64,000 bases of DNA from Castor canadensis. Its lineage: Eukaryota; Chordata; Mammalia; Rodentia; Castoridae. Positions 56,161 to 64,000 of this stretch are shown piece after piece. The notes beneath the pieces were generated by a model. That model saw only the letters and a list, made by a program, of their open reading frames with translations. It was not told where the DNA came from and made no database searches. The DNA is taken from the NCBI RefSeq assembly GCF_047511655.1, contig NC_133389.1:158363973-158427972 (forward strand), read 5' to 3'. Made by a program: the position numbers and the translations under genes. How positions within the stretch are numbered: position 1 is the stretch's first letter; the number at the start of each line of letters is the position of its first letter.

Positions 56161-59100
56161 CACTAATACAATTTTGTTCTCTCTCTCATTGTATATGTGT
56201 ATTAAATGACTTCTTAGAAGTCCCCCGAATGTCCTTCCCAAATTCGATGTACTTGCCTCCTTTTAGAAATAGTGTCCTGAATTTGAGCACTATCATTCTC
56301 CTACTCGTATTTAGTCTTAACACCTATATTTGTATTATTGCAATTTTTTGAATTTTTTTGAACTTGTGTGCTTTTGAACTTTATATAAATAAAATTATAC
56401 TATGAGTATTCACTTATAGTTTATTTTTCCATTCAATTTTAGGATCATAAGGTTTATTCAGGTCCCTGTACACACAAGCCAGACTTACTGCAGCTTGAGT
56501 TTTGATTTTTCAACTTGATGTTTGTGCTATTTTTCACTTTCAGTATGTAGTCCTCATTTATTCATTTTTCTCTGCTGTATTTTACTGTATATTATTACAT
56601 TGTATACTCATACACATTCTGGCATTGATTGATACTTGCTTTTACTCAGTTTTATTGCATTTGTTTGCTTGAATTATACATTTTGCTTATCTGAATAACT
56701 CTTTACATATGCTTTAAAGTCAGAGATGATTACAATGAGCTACACAACAATGTGCTACTGAATTTAATTGGAAGAAGTCTAAGTTTGGTTGTGGTAAGTC
56801 ACTGCAGAAGCAATTTGGTGCATAATATTTTACAGATACACACAGTACCTAAAACCCTGTTTCTATAAATTATCATAGTAAATGAAAATAATTTGGGAAA
56901 AGAAAGACAGGAAAATGACTTTGGCTTTCCTCACAGAAGAAAATTGAATAGTTGCTTTAGGACTAGAAACAATTGGGAATCTGGAGTTCATGCACATATG
57001 ACTGTCTCCATGCAGATATTATAAGAAACAAAGTCTTCCTTAATTGACTAGAGGCCAGTGTGATTAGTAGAACTTGGAGAACACGTTCAGAGACATTCCT
57101 TGTGTGGGGTGGAAAGCACCAGGCAAGAAAATTCCAAGTACAAGGAAAAACAATGGTCGTGAATCAGAAAAGGGTTTAGACTACATTTTTTTTTTCTTTC
57201 AGTGGAGGAAGAAAGCATAACATTACAGATAACACGTGGTATCTATAACAATGACTTTACTATAAAGTCATTGCTTTGTTCTGCAGAGCCCTTGAAATGT
57301 TTCTGTATGGATATTGGCAATAGGAGATAATTTACTGTGGCAAATAGAACAGAGAATCTAAGGAAACTTGGTGCTATGTAGAGGGAGAAAACAGAAAGTG
57401 AAAGCTGAAGTAAAAGAAAAGTGAAAACAGAACTGCAAATAAGCATTTTTAGATTCTGTGTATCAACTGCTCCCTGGCTTCCCATACAGACTCTTCATAA
57501 GAGCCTACCTTGGCCTCAAACTTTTCATATAAATAGGTATTTAGAGGGAATCCAGGAGTTATCAACCTATATGTCCCAGCCCACCTACTGCAATGCAGAT
57601 CAAAAGTTAGGAAGAAGGAAGAAGCTCAAGGGACCATGAAAGGGTAAACTTCTGAAATCTGGAAACAAGCAATCGTATACACTGTGGACTTGAAGCTTAA
57701 CAGCAAGCATACCTCCATTTCATTGGCAAAGAAGTCCCCAGCTGACATCTTAATAATACTAATCTACAATTTTATAGAAATTTTAATTAACACTTTAGCT
57801 ATGTAAAGGATCCATTATTCTTTTTCCTTGAAAAACAAATCCAAACAGAAATTACATAAATAAGGAATCGAAGTTCCTTATTCAACCTACTTCATATTCT
57901 CCCCTTTCAGTCTCATTTCCAGAGGTCTTTACAGATATTTATTTGATCCTTTTCCTTCTGGACCATTTCCTTCACTTCTTATACATATATTCTGCACACC
58001 TTTTAATATCTATGAAAAGCTCTTTTTTGTCTGATGCAATCTTTTCACCGAGACTACAAATGTGAAATTCTGTACTTTCTTCATAAGGAGTTTGTCAGAG
58101 AGTAAGAGGGCGGCTGTCTTACAAATGGTGACCTTACCCTGGATTCCTGGAAGCATCCCCAGAGGTTAGATTGCTTTCTATGTTCTGAATAGAGTAATTT
58201 TTGTTGTCGTCATTCGATGGAGTATTACCAAATGTAAGTATTTTCTAATAGAACAATTAAGAAAGTGGGTGAAAAGAGTAGGGAATTTTCTTCTCCTTCC
58301 TCCACTTAAGTAGAATCTTATTTTCAAACATGACTGTGCATGGAGCACTGAGACTCCTATTCTTAGAAAATTTCTTAAGGAATTTTTCATTGCCTCTATT
58401 TCCCTGTTTGAAATCAGAACTATCATAAGGAAGACTGATTCATTATGGGATATCTTAGAATAGCTTATCTAAAATGTTTTTTGTAATTTTCTTTTTATAT
58501 GCATAAGAATATGTAATAAAATCTACCTAAGTTAATCCAAAATATTCTCCTTTATAAAATTATAAAATAAAAATTCTAACTAAAAGCATTGTTCAGAGTT
58601 TATGGGTTTTATTCTCATTTTTGGTCCACAAAATAAAAGTGAATCAATGTGTACAACTTACAATGGGGAAATTGATAAATAAATAACAATATGCCTGATG
58701 AGATGCTATCATAACAAACATTATGCATAACAAACATTGTGCAGCAAAGCCAAAGGATGAGAGACTTTGGGGAAGGAGAAACCAGAAGGAAGGAGATGAA
58801 GGTCTACAATGTTTTCTTCTGTATTTTTGAGATTTATTATAATTAACATTACTATTTTCATAATTTATAAACCAATGAAGTTTGAAAATAAGAAGTAGTG
58901 TCTTTCAAGGTAATATGATATTTCCCTGCTTTTATTGAAACAGAACAAGTCTTTCTCCTGATGGTGTTAACTGTAGATATAGGAAGAGATTTAGATTCCT
59001 CAGGGCTTTTCTCTCTGAACCTGGGCACACAGTCTAGTGTAGCTAACTGTTTTTACTGTTACCAGGACTGCTCAAATAATTTAGTGTTCCCATCTGGGCT

Positions 59101-61588
59101 CAAGTGCCCATTTTGATGGGAAAAATGTGCCTGTCTGTGTGCAAGGAAAACATTTTATTTCTTTCATGTTTAATTTTTCTGACATTCATTAACCCCACAT
59201 ATGATGTATTTGAAACAAAAAGGTTTTCTATAAGCAGAAATTGGCCTAGATCTATGAAATATGTATTGACTATAAATTCAATAAATATTCATTGCTAGAG
59301 GAATTACCATATTTAGATACCTTCTGTTAAAGCAATCGGCAATAATATTATAAAACCAACTCAGAAGTAGGCCAAAGCTAAATTTTGTTTTGACATTGAG
59401 AAATCTGAGGCAGTTAAAATTGACAATTATCTCAGAACAAAGCAAAGAATTTTAAAGAAAGCTGGTTGATTTGACCAATTCATTTAAAATTATTAGAGGT
59501 ACCTGTCAAAAGCCTCTGGCTGACATGCAAAACAAAAGCTGTTTAACTTCTAGAAATGATAAGGTCAAATAAAAAATAAAAGTATATATTCAACCAAATA
59601 AGAAATGCAAAATGCCCTGGTGTTCTTTTCTGTGCTTTAAATTATGAACAATCTTAATTATCTAAATGTCCAAAATAAAATTAAAAGGAATATATTAATT
59701 ATAACTGTGCTAAAGTGGTCCAAATCATATTTAAAAAGCAACATGTACCTGTAACGCTAAATGTGCATGCTTGCCAATAGCCAACAGTAAGTTAACAGAA
59801 CCTTTATACTTGAAGTGTGAACGAAATATGAACATTGTCATGCGAACAAAGAAGCAACATATGATAACAGGAGACACTCATGTCATTATCAGTTAGAAAA
59901 TGTTTGCCTGTGTATATTGCAATGATGTCTAGCTGCATTCCTTCCCCTCAAAAACCATGCTAATATTAAAATGACCATGATTGGTCCAACAGTACCATCT
60001 TAGGTCAAGAGTAAGTCTTCTCCTAGCAGATCACTAAGCTGGTCTTTGTTGCTAATTTTACACAATTTATTATTCTAATATTGCTTCCCATTCACACACT
60101 TCCAAAACTGTTAATCTAGTCCCTTCCAACTTCAACTTTGTATTATAATTCTGTGTGCACATAGACATGTTAGAATTTAACTTTTTTTTTATTAAATATA
60201 CATATTACACAAACAGATGCACACACAGAGGATAGGTTAACTTCACTGAGTTGAAGAAAAGAGGTGTTATGTGCACTAGTAGTTAAAAGACAAAGATGTT
60301 TACGGTAGACATGGAGACAGTGACGTTCCAGAAAGATGTCATAGCATGTTCAGGGGTGTACATTTTTGAAAGCAGCATTGCATATTTCAATGTAGTTCTT
60401 TTTGTACAGAAGAAAGATTTGCAGAGATAAACAGATAGTAACTTATGAAATCAAAATTTCCTGTATCCAACAGAAATTTAATGAGTAAATTTAATCATGA
60501 GAGAAATTTGAAGTGATTTGTAATTTAGAAAAACTACTTTAGCAGCAATTTAAAAATTGCTTTCAGAATGGGTTAGAATGTGTGGTATAAATTAAATGAC
60601 TATTGAAATGTTCTTATGCCAAACATGAAAGTAGAAAAAAAGGTGTTCCAGTCCCAATGCTAAGCATTTCTCCATATATTATTTTGTGAACCACTGTGTT
60701 CTAACCACACCACACGCTTTATATCCTCCTGAAAACATCTCTAAAACTGTGCTATGATCTCTCCCCTTCTCTAGAATGGTCCATGTACCTTTCTCATGCA
60801 AGGCCTTCCCATTCTCCAACACTGTGTCCAATCTCACCATCTGCACGGAGTCTTCTTTCATTGTCCAGGCTATTGTGAGTCACTCTCATCTGTAAATTTT
60901 GTAAATTCTCCTGAATCTACAAAACACTATCAAACAATTAAATGTTGTTTCATGTGTTTATTTCATCTTTCCCAAAAGACCACAAAAATCATATATAATT
61001 ATCTCTTATAAGCTCCCTCCTCATAGCAGTTAGCACTAAGAATACACTGAAAAAAATCTGTATCCTTCAGCCAACATTTGAAATGACTAAATTTCTAATT
61101 ACTAATTTCACCTACTGGTATTAATACCTAGCTTTAATAAAGTATAAGTTCATTTCTCTTCATTAAAAATGTTAAGGGAAAGCAACCATGTAAGGAAGAA
61201 GGCTTCATTTGTCCCTCCTTCCTGGTTTCTCAGTCTTAGCAGATGGCTTATATCCTTTGTGATCTAAGGTGGCAGCCAGAACTCCAGCTATCATATCCAG
61301 GAAGAAACAGAAAGAAGGGATGCTGTGCAGAAACTACACTTAACAACTATCTGGCCCATGGTACATCATAGGTTTTCCCAGACTTTTCACCTAACAACCT
61401 TTGCTAACATTTCTTTATTCTCTTATATCTCCAAGGGTGGCTAGAGAATATAGTCTTTTAACTATGCACTGTAAACTGTCATATAAATAGAAGTTATATT
61501 AAGGAAAAAAGTTTGAGTGACTATGAGGTAGGCATTTCAGCCTCTGCCACAATGTTTCCAGCATACTCGTTCTTTATTTTTTTATTCT
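56161..61588. other. Long unassigned AT-rich stretch
   Basis: About 5.4 kb with no recognised gene, SINE or LTR. A T run at 60182-60191 and scattered short frames are all that stands out. Part of 56300-56700 may be a very old L1 remnant, but I cannot show it. Confidence 0.45.
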
Positions 61589-61617
61589 TGTGTGTGTGCA
61601 TGTGTGCGTGTGTGTGT
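61589..61617 (+). repeat. (TG)n microsatellite
   Basis: TGTGTGTGTGCATGTGTGCG and further TG units directly abut an ID SINE. Confidence 0.92.
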
Positions 61618-61688
61618 TACTAGAGATTTATCCCCAAGGCCTCATGCCTGCTGAGCATGCACTCTATCACTGAGCTACATCCCCAGCA
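61618..61688 (-). repeat. ID SINE, antisense
   Basis: TAGAGATTTATCCCCAAGGC, CTGCTGAGCATGCACTCTAT and ACTGAGCTACATCCCCAGC are an inverted ID unit. Confidence 0.9.
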
Positions 61689-61734
61689 AGTACTTTGATG
61701 TATGTTTTCTTTCATTTAACCAAAAAAAGCATTG

Positions 61735-61930
61735 AGCTGAGAGCCATGGGCTGAATCCATATTCCAATTGTGTGAACTTGGGAAAGTTATTTTTCTCTGC
61801 TGAACCTCAATTTTCCTATAGGGATGATATTAGCACCCACATTATGAGTGGCTTTAAGAAATAAATGAATTAATACATGAAATTACCTAAAATAGTATAT
61901 AACTGACTGTGTAAGTATTTGTTATTATTG
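61735..61930 (+). repeat. MIR SINE
   Basis: TGTGAACTTGGGAAAGTTAT, TGCTGAACCTCAATTTTCCT, GGATGATATTAGCACCCACA and TGGCTTTAAGAAATAAATGA follow the MIR order. Confidence 0.87.
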
Positions 61931-63411
61931 TCACATGAGTTCTGGGACAGCAGGTCTAATTACCACTTCCAGTGGCAAGATTCAAACTTGGCTTCTCCAA
62001 CATCAAGCTTAGGATTCTTTCTACCTCCTCAATGATTTATTGAGCACCAAAACAGAAGTGCCAAAAAAGGACTACAGAAAAAGAGAGGTAAGAGAGATAG
62101 TAATGCTCAAACTTGATTTTCATGTTTTTGCAGAGTGCTTTCTGTGCCTCAGTGATCAGTGTGTTTATTTAATAAAGCCTCATGCAACTCCTGATTCTTG
62201 AATGCCTATGAAAAAGCAAAGCCTCAATATGTCATGGAAAACCTCATTTGTTGAGACCAGCAATGTATTTGAAACTGCATCACAAGCATTTAATAATAAA
62301 GGTTTTTTCTTCTAGATGCCTAGAATACATTGCAAAGCTGGAAATGATTTTTACATGCTAATCATAACAAAGTAGCTTTAATTCTAGACAACTGTGGAGT
62401 TCTGTGTTCCCTCTCAGGGTGACCTGGAATCAATGGCTGGTTAGATTGTTCTTTATCTGATTGGTGTCTTGTCAGGAATTCTCACCTCTTACACTTGCTG
62501 AGGGAGGCATCTTCACTCAGTTCATTAACTCATGGCACTGGAATGAAACCAACAACTGGTACTCAAACTAGAAGTCCCGTTGACAATGTCATCATAAACT
62601 TATGATCCAGAGCTATGGCTTCACGTTGGTCTCAAGGTGTGGCTAAGGCACTTTTCTTGCATTTAGATTGCTGACACATTTCTTTCTTGAATTAGAGCCA
62701 TGGCCTGTATTTAAAGCTAACATTTTTGCAATTTCTGTAGCTTTATCTATAAAGTTGTGTTGGAAAGATTATAACTGAGGCAAACCATTGTACCCACTAC
62801 AATGTTTTTCTGGTTTGTTTTTTTTATGTGAAACATCAACTACCTTCATGAAGATGCAGCAATTAAAGAGTAAAAAAAAAAAGCTATGGACCTGCCCAAC
62901 TCTTTTAAGAAAGAAAGAAGACATTCTGTGATGCATTATAAGTGTTTGGTAGAAAAGATTGCTGATCCTTCTTCTGCCTCAGGCACAGTCATAACAAGTG
63001 CATATGCCTAACATCTCTAACACCATTCCTTTTGTTCCTTTTAGAAACCAGGGAAAGATGTGTCATTTTATATTCCTTTATGATATTCTCTACATCATTA
63101 GATGAGCATTTTCATATCATTCTTTGAAGCTGATTATTTTTAAATGATATAACTGTGATAAAATCTTATACAATAACGTTAAGCACAACATGAACTATGG
63201 ACAAAGGAGCTGTCATCTGGTAGATGGAAGGATTTATAGTTTTTCTTATTGTGGAAAGCATGTTGTTTGTCAAGTTGGAGATGCCAAAAAGTGGAAATGA
63301 TGAAGGTAGCTTTCATTCAAAACAAAGCAAATTGAGTTCAGGCATAGTAAGATAAAGAATTTGAAGTGCTTTCACAGGTGTCCATGGATTTAGATATCTC
63401 TTCTCCACGTA
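61931..63411. other. Unassigned DNA
   Basis: A possible worn MIR fragment lies at 61950-62045 (TTCAAACTTGGCTTCTCCAA). Nothing else is recognised. Confidence 0.45.
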
Positions 63412-63462
63412 TACACACACACACACACACACACACACTCTCTCTCTCTCTCTCTCTCTCTC
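63412..63462 (+). repeat. (CA)n(CT)n compound microsatellite
   Basis: About 27 bases of CA are followed directly by about 24 bases of TC without interruption. Confidence 0.97.
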
Positions 63463-64000
63463 ATTTCATGTCTGTATATTCAACTCCATTCATCTGATGC
63501 TGTTTATCTATCCTATTGCATACCTTTCAGACTCATAAGACTAGCAACACAGAGTGAGAGAGAGTCTTGGGGTTATGCCTGCCCAGGCCCCAATGCTGTG
63601 GAAAATGACACTAATATTAATTAATTTGTAAAGCAAATATTCCTTGTGAAATGAGAAGTGGCTTACTGTTGTAGAAACATAAATAATGCACAGTGTCTGG
63701 TACTAGTAATTAGTTAAGAAAATGTATTTGGTAAATTGGAAATTCTGAATAAGAATTAATTTAGTCGTGTGAACAGTCCTGAGTACTTATTGATGGCAAA
63801 AGGTTGTATACAAGTCTTAGCCAACAGTTCATTTTTATGGTCTTTGAAAGAGAGAAGAAATTGCCTTTACCAGTATCTTCCTGTCTTTCTGTAGAACATG
63901 CTAATTGATACCAATAAATATTGGGCTCCTCCCTTGGAGGCCTATATAATTGAGCTTCATACTTACAAGGGGCCGGCTGAATGGACTTTATGCCACTGGA
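63463..64000. other. Unassigned DNA to the window end
   Basis: Nothing recognised. Confidence 0.5.

Overview
This is mammalian nuclear DNA, most likely from a rodent. It is AT-rich and dense in interspersed repeats, and I find no convincing host protein-coding gene. The short interspersed elements are the rodent type in which a B1/7SL-like monomer is fused to an ID (tRNA-derived) unit. Lone ID and B1 units occur too. From general knowledge of SINE families this fits Castorimorpha such as beaver best, but that is inference and no search was run.

Layout. Positions 1-6646 hold an almost complete LINE-1 whose 5' end runs off the window. Its ORF1 and ORF2 are each broken by only a few small lesions. 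Positions 6.6-17.5 kb are mostly unassigned DNA with a SINE cluster (8.6-9.25 kb), an antisense MaLR-type LTR and a weak candidate exon (13164-13261). A full-length U1 snRNA retropseudogene on the minus strand lies at 17532-17695, with an A-rich tail and a perfect 15-bp target-site duplication. Positions 18.6-31.8 kb carry a polypurine tract, degraded L1 pieces, SINEs and MIRs. They also carry an LTR-like block at 21.5 kb followed by a 40-41 bp tandem repeat.

Positions 32207-38101 are a class I (gammaretrovirus-like) endogenous retrovirus. It has two LTRs, a 5-bp target duplication, a tRNA-His-like primer binding site and a polypurine tract. The coding remnants run in order: gag MA, gag CA end, two NC zinc knuckles, protease, two ends of reverse transcriptase, the integrase end and the env TM tail. 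All are broken. Two internal stretches do not look retroviral. One (about 34.2-35.1 kb) contains a MIR-like fragment that should be older than the LTRs, so this provirus is probably a mosaic.

Positions 38.1-64.0 kb hold more SINEs, MIRs and MaLR/MLT1 fragments. Two opposed 5'-truncated L1s (51.3-55.65 kb) and several microsatellites follow, the longest a 244-bp CA/CG tract at 49.5 kb. The transposons depend on each other: the L1 machinery plausibly mobilised the SINEs and the U1 copy. I found no operon, CRISPR array or novel multi-gene system. Repeat family names were recognised by eye, so subfamily names and edges are approximate.
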